Made by a program: the position numbers and the translations under genes. From NCBI RefSeq assembly GCF_963678635.1, contig NC_087063.1, positions 17,531,814 to 17,595,813 on the forward strand: a stretch of DNA of 64,000 bases. The letters are read 5' to 3'. This DNA comes from Symsagittifera roscoffensis. Taxonomy: Eukaryota; Xenacoelomorpha; Acoela; Convolutidae. The notes under the pieces were generated by a model that did no database searches, was not told where the DNA came from, and was given only the letters and a program-made list of their open reading frames with translations. Shown here piece by piece: positions 22,701 through 35,006 of the stretch (position 1 is its first letter; each line of letters starts with the position of its first letter).

Positions 22701-24494
22701 TGAATAAGGAAAAAATAAACATCGGAAAACTTTTTTTGATGAAAAACAGAATCTACAGATACGATTTTTAGGATAAAATTTACACCAAATGCATTCAAAG
22801 ACATAATGGAGTACAACTTCGGTTTCAGTTCATAAGTTACCACTTTTTCATTGTTTTCCACTCTGAATCCTCTGTTCGTAGTCGGAATTTCTGCTTGTTC
22901 AAGTAATATTTTTCGTTGTTTCTGTATCGGCGAGTTGTTTAACAGGGCTGTTTGATTTATATTTTTCGAACTCAGTTTAATTGTTTTAGTACTTTCTTCC
23001 AGACAGCAGTACGTTTTTGAGCATAAGGCAATCAGCTCCGTGCATCGAAAATTTTCTTTGAAAAGACGTGGAGCTCTCTGATCATACTTGCAATAATTTT
23101 CCCTACATTTTCCCAACATTTCCCAAAATTAGAGATCGAATTAGCAGTGAAAGTGTCTCTACAATCGTTACTCCTCATTAAAATCCATTTTCTTTTCATT
23201 TCGGGTTTGATGATACCCTCGAGATCACTTCCGTTAATTGCAAGATATAAACTGTCCGTATTCATTTCAATGAACTCAGATTTATTAGGATCGCAGAATG
23301 GAACACAAAAATTTTAGACATGTTCAAGCATTACTAATTTTGCATACTGTAAAATGAAACATCCCTTTATAATCGGTTCTTTGTTTTTTATTTTTGGATT
23401 TACCGAGTTCAACTTCATAATTATTGTTTGGTAATTCGTTAAACTTTCGATAACGGATGGTGAACATTTTTTTTTCATACAAAAAAATTTCGAACAAATA
23501 CGCCTTGATCAAATTCAGATCATAGCGCGAGCTATGAAAAGAGTCTGAAAATAGGTAGAGTTACACAGGACTTATTGAGATTATCTTGCAACTGATAAAG
23601 ACTCTTCAACGTCAGTTACCCATTATCCGAAACGTTAGAATCACTTTAGGTTGTGCTTCCCTTCTCAACTGTACTGTTTGCATCGTCGCCTTCATTTGAG
23701 ATTTGTTCACATTCAGTAATCTTTTCATTCAGATCATTGTATACTCGTTCAAATTTTTCCTTGACCAGAACTGAACTAAGATGACTAACTCCAATAAACT
23801 TTTCGTTAAAATCCGGAACTAATTGTTTCGGGTCACAATTGCATAAAAATTTTACGCCACTACCAAAGGAATAGAAAATGAAAACGCTTATTGTACATCT
23901 CGCCCAATCCATGTAGTCGAATCAGAGTTTTTCAGTGTGCAGTGTGTTATCTGCAACTGTGATAACTCAAAGTCTCAAAGTCGAAAATGGCAAACTCGTG
24001 AACGACTTGATTTCATCATCAACATGAATTCTTATGTCCTCCAATCGTTCGAAGACCGTCTCTTTCGAATGGTACACTCCCTTAGGATAGATATATTTAA
24101 CATTTTTACGACATTGTCTTTGGTTATTTAGGAGGTTCTCTGTGTCGATGACAGAAATGTATCGCAATTATGACATCTGAATTTCTTTTGTAGGATTTAA
24201 ATAAAATTCTTGGTCCAGCAGATGTGATTATCATAGCGAATTAAGTTTACAACTCGAGAAAAGCGCAGTACCAATCTTCTCGTCAATTCGCCCACAATTT
24301 TCCCCGTTTACATCGTAATCAACGTTGAATAGTTGAATATTGATCTTACAAAGATCTTCAATTATGTAAATATCGTCTTCAACAACTCCAGGAAACCCTT
24401 CCAATTTATCCTCCGATCTTTCATTGAACCGTTGAAAGATCTGATCAGTTTTCAAAGCTAAGGAATCCGATCCATATAATTCCAAGGCAATCAC
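22700..24494 (-). pseudogene. Polinton/Maverick-type family-B DNA polymerase, broken
   Basis: Reads right to left. At 24494-24231: LYGSDSLALKTDQIF and GVVEDDIYIIEDL. Then at 24167-23967 a CRKNVKYIYPKGVYHSKET segment. Near 23990 FAIFDFETL, the exonuclease I motif (DxE). At 23912-23646 LCNCDPKQLVPDF. Near 23265 FIEMNTDSLYLAI, the catalytic YxDTDS region with its first Asp changed to Asn. Then CSKTYCC and TNRGFR at about 23000-22860. This order and wording match the protein-primed-type polymerases (DNA_pol_B_2) of animal Polinton-like elements. The frame changes at least four times with stops between, so it is dead. No integrase, capsid or terminal repeats were found beside it. Confidence 0.75.
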
Positions 24495-25442
24495 GCAAAA
24501 AAAAAGTTATTATAACAAGGCTTGCGATTTGAGTTGGACAATAACCATTTGATTGTTGGATTTCCCAACATTCTATCAGGGAGAATAATACTTCGGCAAC
24601 CGAGGGGATTATTTTTCAGCAGGTATAAAAAGAAAGTAACGTTGGTTATAGAAAAAGTTTCCATTTTATCTCAGGACTATGACAAGTAACGTTCTTTAGC
24701 AAGTCTGGCTTTTCAAGGCTTTTATTTAGTGCATCAAGTTCACTTCTTTGGAACACGACAACTGGGTTGAGAAAAAAAGTAATATTATCGGCTGCATAAT
24801 AATACTTGATGGAGTCGTTGTCCGTGATACTTCTTAGAACGAAACCCAGCTATATTCAGTTTAACGGTGCAACTCATCTCATCAAACGAAAAGCTATATT
24901 CAGTTTAACGGTGCAACTCATCTCATCAAATGAAGCATCTAATTTATCGTGAGAAATTTTTGTGTCAGTTTCGTTTATGCGGAAATTGAACACAATCTTT
25001 TACAATAATTCCATTTTTTTATCTCGAAGGAGGTTTTTCACAGACTCCATTTCCTGAAGTAGAGCAGATTTCGATTGAATTTCACTCAAGTCTACTGGAA
25101 CTGCATTGTAGTTTTTTGGATTTGTCTATGTTCTTCTATTTTATGTTTTTTGAGACGATAAAAAGACAAAAAGCCTGTCAGATAATTAAAAATTATAACT
25201 GATAAACATCAAAAAAATCTGATTGGATAGAAGACTTAACTCGGAAAAATCCACAATTACAAGCCGAAAAACTAAAATCTTTTTAGGCGCAACACTCTTT
25301 TTTTCTACATTTTCACAAAAAAAACCATATTCTAACAAGGTGGAACAATAGACCAAAAAAATGGTCCCATCTTTAGTAAAGAACGTCCATCAAAATTACT
25401 GCTGTACCAAACCTGATTAAATTTTGCAAAAGTATAGTAGTT
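24495..25442. other. Intergenic, with 44-bp tandem duplication
   Basis: Probably further decayed mobile DNA between the polymerase relic and copy 1 of the giant element. At 24848-24935 a 44-base unit starting AGCTATATTCAGTTTAACGG occurs twice with one change. No gene recognised. Confidence 0.5.
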
Positions 25443-28400
25443 GAGGAGTGGGAGAGATACCAAAGAAAGTTAGAATGAAAAACGGGCTTGACTTGGAACC
25501 GAGTGGCTTTCATTGAAAGAACTTGGGATGTGATACGCAGGTACAGTACGCAGTCCGTAATGAGGGTGGGGTTAAATCAACCCATCATGCGTGAGGTTCT
25601 AGAGAAATTGATGGGCCTCACTGAGTCTGACGGTCTGACCGAAACAGTCATGGAAGATAGCGCCGACAAAAACCCAATCACTAAGAGGCAACCCGTTAAG
25701 CGAGCCAAGAAAGGGCTGAAGAGGCTGAAAGGCAAACCCGGCAGCAAAACAGTGAGTTCTAAGGTGAAAAAGTCAAAAGCGAGTGCAGCGCTGACGTAAC
25801 TGGCGAAGGTGCCCCGTACGAGTGAAAATGGGCAAGGGGATCGTGCAGCACCAAGTGGAGGAGGAAAGGACAACTTGAGATCACCTATGTTATTGGATGG
25901 TTTGATCTCAGCAGTCTCTAAATCGAGAAAAAGCGAACGAACCCTGGCAGACACGAAACTGGAAATGGAAGTCATCGGCCAGTGCAGATCTGGTGGGCTG
26001 GATGACTATAACTCGCGAACAAACATGGCACGATTGAAACTGTGGTCGAGTACAGTCGGACTACGATACCCGACTCGTTCCACATGGATGATCCCGCAGG
26101 GCACTTGATGGCTTGGAGTGAGAAGAAAGCCATGCAGGAACATTTGCAGAAGTTAATGGAAGGCTCTGCTTTGAAGCGAAAGGAGTATGGCAATATAATG
26201 TCATCGTAATTAAATGAAAAGGGACTAGAGCAACTGTCGAAGATTTCCTGGAGGGTCGACCTCCACAAATAAATCGATAAGACTATGAATGCGCCTTCAA
26301 TGGTGGCTGCTCATCTGGCCTACCCATGCTTGAGGAGAGAGTTGCAAGTGCGGCTGGCATGGTGTCTGATGGGAATCAAAAGATCGAAATACGAACGAAG
26401 CCAGTAATGAATCGAGATCGATGGATCAAGAGTTGGAACTGATGGAAGCCCTACGGGTGTTGATCGCCAGAGACGAATCTGCGGTAGCGTGGGCTAAGCG
26501 TGAAGATGCTCTTTGTTTTGTGAGGTTCGTGGCGGATCGTATCCCCACTCCTGTTTTGAAAGGATGCATAAAAGCTATTCGACAAGAAGGAATTAACCGT
26601 GAACGGATCTTCCTGAGAGCCCTGATGGAATTATAACAGGACATGCCGCTCCAGATACCCACCAAGGAATCAAACGACATTGAGAGCTACAGGAGACTGG
26701 CGGAATTGAGGATATACTCCAACAAAGGATTCAAAGTGAACCGGGAAGTAATTGAAAGAGCCAGAGATCCAAACGAGTACGTGACCTTAGGCAAACTAAA
26801 ATCATCCCATTACCTGTCAGGTTTCTCGGAATGGCATAAAACCTTTTCGTGGATGAGAAATCAAGGGATGCGTAATTTGACTTTGAACAAGTTATATTTT
26901 TTGACTTCTGAGTTAAAAGAGTGAAAGAGATCGGAATGCTGATATTTTAACAGCCGAGACTGGGAATCATCATAGAGGAACGAATGGTCGAAGCATCGGT
27001 TCTGGAACTGAAAGGACAGGTGAGCTTCAAATGGGACGTTCCCTTGAAAAACAGCGTAGTAACAATGTGAGAGCTCATGAAGCCTTCATGGTGCCCTCAC
27101 GCAAACGCCGGTTTGATATGGGATGTGTCTGCAGACGTAGCACTAGAACTGGAGTCTACAGGATTAAGCCGTAATACACCACCTGTTGGCTCTGAGAATA
27201 CTGAAGCAGGATGACAGGCCGCCTACGGAATCGTCCAATGGGAATTCTCCATGTGATTGGATGAAGGAGGGCACTTGCCTGGCGTACGTGTGGTACTGGC
27301 CTCTGCTTGAATACACTGAGTGAGCTACATTGCCACTTAGCTAAACTCTACGGAAGACTAAGCTTGCCGGACAAAAACAAGATGAAGCTGATTGCGGATT
27401 GCCATGGAGTAACGGAAGTGAACCTGATGACAGCTTTGGGATTTTACAGCGTCGTTAGCTCGATTGAGTCATTGGAACGCCTGGAGCGTTCCCATGAGCT
27501 GGTTACGTCCTTAGGTGTGGAAGTGTTCCCGGTAGCGTTAGAGACGGAACGGAAAACTGGAGGCTCTGGAAAGCGAGATGATTTTGAAAGATAGTGAGGA
27601 TCAACATAGACCTACTGGCTCGAAGTATCTTGTGGAATCAAGCTCCGCACGATACTGCAACAGCAAATACCCTACGCAAATGGTGGTGCCAGATTGGAGG
27701 ACACAACAGGTGTTGATTGATCAATTTTTCTCAGTGCCTAAAAGTTTAAGACTGGCCAGAGTGTCGGAGAGGTCGAATGATTTTTAAATGAAGATCATTC
27801 GGGCTGTCCCTGTGTGATCTGCAGGCAAATTTCAAGACGTAGTGGGTGGAAATTTTATGAAATTGAGCGAAGATATGTAAGTGAATTCAAGTAAAATAGG
27901 CGAGTGGAGCATTACTTACTGCATTCCCCACGATAGATGAAAACGACAGAATGTATCAGATAATGACAGAGGTGGAACCGTTGCTATCAGCTTTGGGGTA
28001 CCGGACCTGGAAAAACATTCTAATGACCCATGGGGTATCCTTGCCACTGCCTGGCGCAGACGTTTTTGTACCCCAAACGAGGGAACTTAATGTTAGTATG
28101 GGATGTGGAGGAATTGTTCTCCACGGGATTGTTCGACCAAACCCAGCCTGTATCGATCATAGTAGTCGGTGCCATTATCGCAGTGAGGTGGTTGGAAGCC
28201 GATGCTGGAACGAGCGATGAGGAAATGACCGTACCTACACCTAAGCAGCTAAGCAACGGGAAGTTCAACGACAATTTGGATCTGTTCAAGACCACCTGCA
28301 AAGTCCTGAGGATACTCAAAGCAATCGAAAGGATATGGGCAAGACAGATGTTAATACCTTGGTTCCGTGCCGTCATGACGTCGTGGATGTATGAACGCGC

Positions 28401-28800
28401 GAAGCGTCATATGTCGAGAAACACGGAGGCCTATCAATCCTTCCAACCGGGTTCCTATAAGACAGCGTTCCTGACGCATAGAAACAGCTGTGAAACGGGT
28501 GGCTGAAACGCTTTGTACGAATGAAAACAAGAAGAAGGAAATCACGAGGTCTTACGAGCTGAGCTGGAGCGGAGACTGTGCTTGCACAACAGTTTCTGCC
28601 GGAACCGGGAGCAAAAAGTGAACGTAGATCTCCTGCCCTGCTGCGAGCAGAGACTGCTGGAACAAGAAATTGGGGCACGACCGGCAAATCTGTTGATATG
28701 CAACAAAAGGTGCTGAAAGATAATGAGATCGGTGAACAAGAACAAGAAGCCATGGAGTAAGAGTTGAAGGCGAGACGAAACAGAAGTCGAGAGTAATGAA
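25443..28800 (+). pseudogene. Giant retroelement copy 1: decayed ORF D and ORF E
   Basis: Collinear with ORFs D and E of copy 2 (50542-56451) but full of stops and frame changes. Matches in order: NRVAFIERTWDVI and LNQPIMREVLEKL (25500-25620) with D; ALCFVRFVADRI (26510); VNLMTALGFYS and ELVTSLGVEVFP (27420-27530); SVPKSLRLARVSER (27735); LIPWFRAVMTSWMYE (28350); LCLHNSFCRNREQ (28580). The segment between D and about 26420 is also recognisable in pieces. No gag-pol precedes it, so the copy is truncated at its 5' side near 25443. It proves that D and E lie upstream of the 3' LTR in an independent insertion. Confidence 0.8.
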
Positions 28801-29372
28801 AAAATTCAACTGTCACAGTGTGTGAAAACTTGATTAATTCAACGAAGATTGACTATTGAAACCTTTAAAACCTTTTGTTTTGTTTAAGTCTAGTCAGACC
28901 AGATATTGAAACTGTTATAAATTGTTCTCTGATAATGTTGAATTGCAATAGGAAATTGTAATTTATTATTAATTATTTATGCAGGCCTTAGGTGAGTATG
29001 TTCACCTCTTTAAACCTGACTGAAGTTTTTAATTTGCATAGGACACATCATCACCTTGCTGGGACCTGGTAGGTTTTGGGTACGCTCACTCGAAGAGAGT
29101 GGGTACCTCCTTACTTTTCCTAGCCAGAGAGTTTCTTAGTTTTAGTATCTAGGACAACAGCATGAGTAATTGACTATACTTTTTGAGTAACTCTGTTTTA
29201 ATTCTAACGGGTGCGTGGCCGTGCCACGTCTCAAAATGAGATGCAGTACAATACCATTATGACACGCGGTGAATTTCAATTTCTCATGCAATTTGTAATT
29301 TGATTATAGAACACTGGATCACCACTTGAAGATAGCCCGAAGTTATGCGTTCAATGGCGACATTAAGGAGAC
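28801..29372 (+). other. Copy 1 3' untranslated region
   Basis: Aligns in part with 56452-57240 of copy 2: the phrase GAGTTTCTTAGTTTTA with following AGGACAA, the pair of 'ctcgaagag' boxes before it, and CAATGGCGACATTAAGGAGAC just before the LTR (CAATGAGGACATTGACCGGAC in copy 2). Noncoding. Confidence 0.6.
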
Positions 29373-30122
29373 TTTCCGGGAAGTATGTGCCATTCCCCTG
29401 GATTGGCGCAGTCGAACCTGCCGGTGCACGTCAAAAAAAAACGTTAAAGGCGTTAGTGCCGGAATTTTGACGAAAAGGGGGCTCAGAATGTTCTAGAATT
29501 TTAAATTTTTAAAGTTTCGACCCAAACTGGAAAGTTTCTGTGAAATACAAAAAGCGATCAGTTTGACCAAAAGAAACTGAACAAAACAGCAACCGTAACA
29601 GCAACCGAAAAAAAACAAAATTGCAAGTCGGAAAAATAAAAGAAAAACAAAGCTTCTTATCGTGACATCAAGGTACGAGAAGGGGTTTTTTAGAAGACAA
29701 TCGTGTGAACGGAGAAGTCCAGTAGACTTTCGGAACGGATTGGAAACTTTCCGTGCCACTAAATTGGAGATATAACGATGTTATCTCCGGGGAGTACGGA
29801 ATTAGAGGCGCGTTGCCCAGAGAGTAAGACAGACTTTAAATATACTTTATAGCTGCTGTAATGCCCTGAACGTGTTTGATTAATTCCAATATTGTTTATT
29901 AGTTTAGAGCATGAGTAGTTAGATTCGAGGAAAGAGTCAATCCATCTCTAATGGGTTTAGTATATAACTGTCACTGAAAACATATTAAATTAGGGTTTTA
30001 CAGCGGTGTTTCTACTAGTAATCACGTTGTCTGGGGATCCAGAGGGCAACTGTCGTCAGCCAGTCGTCAATGAGTGCTTTTTCTACGCTCCGTCACTGTG
30101 TAATGTCTTGACGAATGTTACA
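29373..30122 (+). repeat. Copy 1 3' LTR (diverged)
   Basis: Bounds set by comparison: begins TTTCCGGGAAGTATGTG where copy 2 has TGTCCGGGGAGTATGTG, and ends TGACGAATGTTACA where copy 2 has GGCGAATGTTACA. Between these are shared islands such as GTCTGGGGAT and GCCAGTCGTC. It is about 750 bp against 937 bp for copy 2 and far more diverged, so it is older or from another subfamily. Confidence 0.65.
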
Positions 30123-30636
30123 AAAGCAACAATCTGGATAATGGGCAACTGGGATACGAGCTATAAAAAAGACTAACTGAACAGAGACCACTTCTATTGT
30201 TGTAATACTTTGAACTACATGATCTATTAATGCTCGTATCAATTTTGAAAGGCAGTTACAACATCAAACTCCCTATAAAATTCAATACGAAATCCAATGA
30301 ATATCATTTACTAACAAGACAAAAAGATCTAAGATCGATAACAAAAATTCGAACAAGAAAGGCTGACAAAAATTTTTGGAAACGAACCAGTCAATTATTG
30401 AACATAATACGGAAAAAAGAAAATATCGCCCTGAAATAAATTGACAAAATGTACTTAAAAAAATTATATTGGAAGTACTTCTACAAACGTTACTCTGCAG
30501 TCGAATTGTGTTCCTGTGTTTTTATTTTCTGTAACTAAGTAACAGCAGGGGCCCTTGGGTTTAGTTACGGTAAGTGCGCAAGCTGGATATGACCATACCA
30601 GGATCAATGAACTCATAATCGTGAAGCTCAAAATCG
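30123..30636. other. Spacer between copy 1 and copy 2
   Basis: About 514 bases unlike either LTR. A 69-codon plus frame at 30230-30439 is lysine-rich and unrecognised. GTAACTAA (30531) and TTAGTTAC (30570) form a short inverted repeat. The first 135 bases of the copy 2 5' LTR should lie at its right end but are absent. Confidence 0.5.
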
Positions 30637-31438
30637 TGAAGGCTGAAGGATTCGGAAATTCCTAAATTTTAAATTTTCGAAGTGATGACGTAACAATTCT
30701 CAGAAACGTCAAAAACGGCCATTTTGGCAGAAAAACTGAAAAGCAACACAACAACGATAGTTGCGACGACGACAACAACGAGAAAATTGATAATCAGAAT
30801 CAGAGAAAAGCAGAAGTAGCAGAGACCGCTCCAAGATGCAACTATTGTGTCGCTAAAATAGTTGCAAGGCAGTTGCTAACAACAGTGAGGGGTGGAAACC
30901 AGCCCTCCGGGTTATAGAGAAATCAAGCTTGACGTGCTTGATTCAGAGGATTCGAGAATCAGGAGGGGTTTCGGGACTGAAACTTTTAACGTCTTATATG
31001 AACTTTTAGCTTCCCTATTATGTCCTGAATTGAATTTATTTAACATCCGAATTCATTCTGCTAAGATGAGAAGCTAGGAGTTGGGGGAAAGGGTTGATCC
31101 ATCTTCGATGGAGATGATGATTTTTATCTACTGAACAAAAACAATAATAATTCAATAATTAGTAGTAGCCCTAATTTTAGGAGTGACCTCGTGGTCTGGG
31201 GATACTGAGATCCAGCCATGAGCTCACTATTTCTGCATGTAATTAAGTTAATTTGAGTGTTTTGACCGAAGCCGAAAGCAGTAACGTTTTTTGTCGACCC
31301 GATGTTAGAAAGACCACCGAAAGTACTGGCTTGGTAGAGACGGTGAAAAGCATGCAAAGCTCTGTTTAGACGTGAGCCAGTCGTCTTAGGACTTAGTTTT
31401 GTTCTCCGTCGATATGTATCTTCCGGGCGAATGTTACA
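30637..31438 (+). repeat. Copy 2 5' LTR (first 135 bases missing)
   Basis: Identical in length to 57376-58177 and about 97.6% identical by hand alignment. Ends GGCGAATGTTACA. The homology starts abruptly at TGAAGGCTGAAGGATTCGG, 135 bases inside the complete 3' LTR, so the outer end has been lost or replaced and no target-site duplication can be read. Confidence 0.8.
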
Positions 31439-34400
31439 TACATGTTTTTATGGCGCTCCTGGGTGTTATTCTTTTCTAACATCATGACCGGCAGAACCGT
31501 TAACGAGCACTCCGCGCCGAGCGGATGCTCACATTAACGCCCTTAATAGGCCTAATCCGCCGGGGCGGAAGGGTAGTTCGGAACGCGGAAGCCTTCCGGA
31601 TTACCGTGAATAGCTTTTTAAGCTAGTTAAGACCGAAAATTCACGAATCATGAAGGGTGGGGGGATCGGCCATTCCCTCGTTCCCTGAGAGGTTTAGGAC
31701 CAAAAACACTTAAAGATATATAAAAAACCAAACAAAAAGTAGTATAGTACCCAAGAAAAACAAAAAACATTAAAAAAATAACCGAAAAAACCAAAACAGT
31801 AGAAAAAAAAGTAGAAAAATCAGTAGAAATCATCCCCCCAGACAAGATGTGATCCGACCCTCCCGTTTGTTGTTGATAGATATATTGTTGTTACAGGCAT
31901 TTATATCAGTCAGGATTGTTGCGATCAATTTTGTAGCCCGTTTGTGAGGCTTGTACTGTAGGGTTATTTGAGCATTTAAGCACGTTAATGATAAATTGCG
32001 CTCAATCCGGAAGGGTCAGCTGATTTGCGCTCAATCCGAGGGGTCTTGGGAGAAGACTGATCCGGCAAGCAGTACAAGGAGCAAGAAGAAGGGGCTCAAC
32101 GACAACGGCAATCGACTGTTGGGTATCGTTAACAAGTTTTGTATCCATTTTGTTACAAAAATTAAGATAGTAATCTGTGGGGGGCTCGACAGTGCTGCAC
32201 TGTAGTGACCCTTCACCGAACTGCGAATATCCGAGTTAAGCACCTTAATTCGGATATTAAACAAACCCGGAGGGGTATAGTATTACTAATATTATTACTT
32301 ATATAGCGTATATTAATACTCCTATATCGTTTTTCAGTGAAAAACACAGAAAGCAGACCGGTTTTTAGGGTCAAAATAGCGATATTTTGATCCCCCCACA
32401 AATCGCGATTTTTGAGATATCGATATTTTTGAAACGGAAAAAAGCGCTAAATTAGTGTGTTACATCGTAACTGCACTACTATGATAGATAGATAGATAGA
32501 ACCGGTTAAGTTAAGTTCGGAATCAGTTGGAACTATTTTGGTACCGCAAACCGAATTTTCGCGATTTTTGATAGTACGAAACACTATAAAATCAGAAATT
32601 TTTTTGAAATTTTTGAGTTAGAACAGTAAAAATAGTTGTTCGGACAACGTCCGCTGGTGAATCTACAAGTTTTAAAACCCGCTTTCCGAAAGCCTTCCGG
32701 GTCGCAGACGTGTTTGATTTGGTGGATTCATCAATCCGGAGGGGTACAGGTAGCATAGTTTTTCGCAAATTTTTTCAACTAAAGTGTTTTAGATCGGGTC
32801 TTTTGCATTGAACTAGAAGAGTATAGGCCTTCTGAGCTCGGATCAAAAATTTTTAGGTCGAAAAGAACAGAATTGCGGAAAAAATTAAGCGGAAACTATA
32901 AGAGAGAATTTTTTTGACTTGAGAAAAAAGACGTTTTGGTTAATAACTTTGGAACTACTGGACATATTCAGTTGATCTTGTTACCAATAGATCAGAAATT
33001 AGCTGAGCTTACTGATAGAGACAAAAGTTTTTCGAAAAAGTAAGCGTGAAAAGTTTTTGAGATTGTTTTTAGCAAATTCACCAATTTGGGAGGGGTAGAC
33101 CCTTCACGTTTTATAAATTTTTATTCGGAAAGCCCTTACATCCCTACCAAAAGATGACAGCGGTTGAATAGAGTAACTTTAGGCTAATCTAGACGAAAAG
33201 GGAAGGCTAAAGGCACAGGAAAACCTTAATCGAGCCGAAGTTAGGCTAGCGATAAGACCCTTCACCGTTGGCGTGAATTGTCAAATAAGGGGTTTAACTT
33301 CAATCCGGAAGGGTCTAGGAAAGGATCACATACCCTTCCTAGTTAATTTAAAAAGCAAAATCCCATCGGAGAACGTATCCGGAGGGGTATAGGTTGAAAG
33401 AAGGAAATCTCCGAAAAGCTACTATTACAAACCAGAGGGCTCCCAATCCGGAGGGGTCTTATATTTGCTAATTCGGAGGGGTCCCAATCCGGAGGGGTCT
33501 TATATTTGCCAATCCGGAGGGGTCCTATATTTGCCAATCCGGAGGGGTCTTATATTTGCTAATTCGGAGGGTCCCAATCCGGAGGGGTCTCATATCTACT
33601 AACTCAGAGGGGTCCCAATCCGGAGGGCTCTAAATTTTGTTAGTCCGGAAGGGTCCTGTATATATATTTTTTCTCTTTCCCAATCCGGAGGGGTATTATT
33701 TTATCAAAGGACTTAGATAAACGGAAGAAAGACTAAAGTGAGAGGTATTAGGTTATTAGCAGACGGGCTAGGAATCAGTGACTGCACTGGTAACTTGCCT
33801 TTCAATAAAAACCAGACCAAAACAAAACAGGTCCGAACTCGGATATTCGCGACACTAAGTCTAAACTAAAGAGAGCGTAATTCATTGGTGTGGATTGACA
33901 CCCAATACGTTTTTTTGAAAAGTGACTGCCCTGAGGATTTTAGTAGGTCTAGCTCGGGCAGTCCGAAGGCAGATAGGTAACACAGTACTCGGTGGGTGCA
34001 ATAGACGCCCACTTGAGAAAATTACTGCCTTCAAAGTTTTGTCTGTTTGGTGCAGCACCAAGCAGGGAAAGCTTTTTCTTTAAAATATAAGTTCGACTAT
34101 TGTACTGTGACCAACTAAAAGTACAATACCCATACGTTTTTTTTATAGAGATATTCATATTCTGTCATTATATATATTTTTTTTGTTTTTGATTTTAAAT
34201 CAACAAAATTTGTGTTTGATTGGGTAGTGAGTACACTATCTTTTAAATTGACTGATAACATCATATTGTGCTAGTTCTCAAATCTTACGACCGATAATCG
34301 GTTAGTGTGAATAAATTATATACAAGACTGTACTCTGATAACATACAGGGATTCGTGGTCACTATCTAAAAGAATCTTGTGAAATTTATTGTGTTGTGTC

Positions 34401-34478
34401 ATTATTATTGGTAGTCAAACTATAAGGTCAATAGCAATCAAATTAAGTGTATAGGCATTAACAAGTGACAAATTGAGA
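31439..34478 (+). promoter_or_regulatory. Copy 2 leader with repeated TCCGGAGGGGT motif
   Basis: 3.0 kb without a credible coding frame. AATCCGGAGGGGT or near variants recur at about 31992, 32024, 32266, 32732, 33300, 33367 and then densely at 33445-33690 (about eleven copies in 250 bases, often separated by CTTATATTTGCC). GGAAGCCTTCCGG-type palindromes occur near 31590 and 32690, and a (GATA)4-5 tract at 32481. A possible primer-binding site TGGCGCTCCTGGG lies at 31451, 12 bases after the LTR, but I could not match it to a tRNA. Likely roles, inferred only: RNA packaging, dimerisation or translation control. Confidence 0.55.
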
Positions 34479-35006
34479 ATGAGTCTAGACAAGTCAAGGA
34501 TACCTAAACGAGGTAATAGCTCTAGGAAATTCATACCTAAAAAGCAAAGAAGAACTATGACCGATCCTTTTGTGGATTGGATCAAACGAGCCCGGACCGA
34601 CAAAGGGGAGACGGTTTCAGGCAGAATGGTTGAAACAAGGAGTCAGAAGACCTCAGAAGAGCGAAAAGAACTGTTAGAAATGGAGGTCAATTCGGACCAT
34701 GCCATGAACGACAACCAGGAAGTACATGGATTGGAAGGGAGAGGCAGAGGGCTGGCGAGTGAACCTACTCCGGTGGAACAAGGCCATGATTTTGCCACTT
34801 CCACCGGGACATTGGATCGAGAGGAGATGTCGGAACTGTCCGACATCTCAACTGAAATAGCGGCAACTAGAAGATCTCCAACAGACAACACTATGATGGC
34901 AGGCGGGACTGAGAAACAAACAACGTCATCGTCGTTCTCAGAGAGAATGAGGAACACCATAGGAAACATCTTTCCATTCACCATGGAAGGGGGGGGCAGG
35001 AAATGA
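34479..35006 (+). CDS. Copy 2 Gag, N-terminal segment
   Basis: Frame opens at ATG 34479. The first 25 residues are rich in Lys and Arg (SRIPKRGNSSRKFIPKKQRR), the rest is Ser/Thr/Glu-rich and probably disordered. It ends at a TGA just after an 8-G run (34989-34996). Removing one base there from the reading would continue straight into the acidic start of the next segment, so this is best read as the front of one long Gag and not a separate protein. Confidence 0.55.
   Translation: MSLDKSRIPKRGNSSRKFIPKKQRRTMTDPFVDWIKRARTDKGETVSGRMVETRSQKTSEERKELLEMEVNSDHAMNDNQEVHGLEGRGRGLASEPTPVEQGHDFATSTGTLDREEMSELSDISTEIAATRRSPTDNTMMAGGTEKQTTSSSFSERMRNTIGNIFPFTMEGGGRK

Noticed and set aside
33440-33690. CRISPR-like array of regular repeats
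   Set aside because: The repeats are 12-13 bases with short similar spacers, in a retroelement leader of a eukaryotic genome; no CRISPR features.
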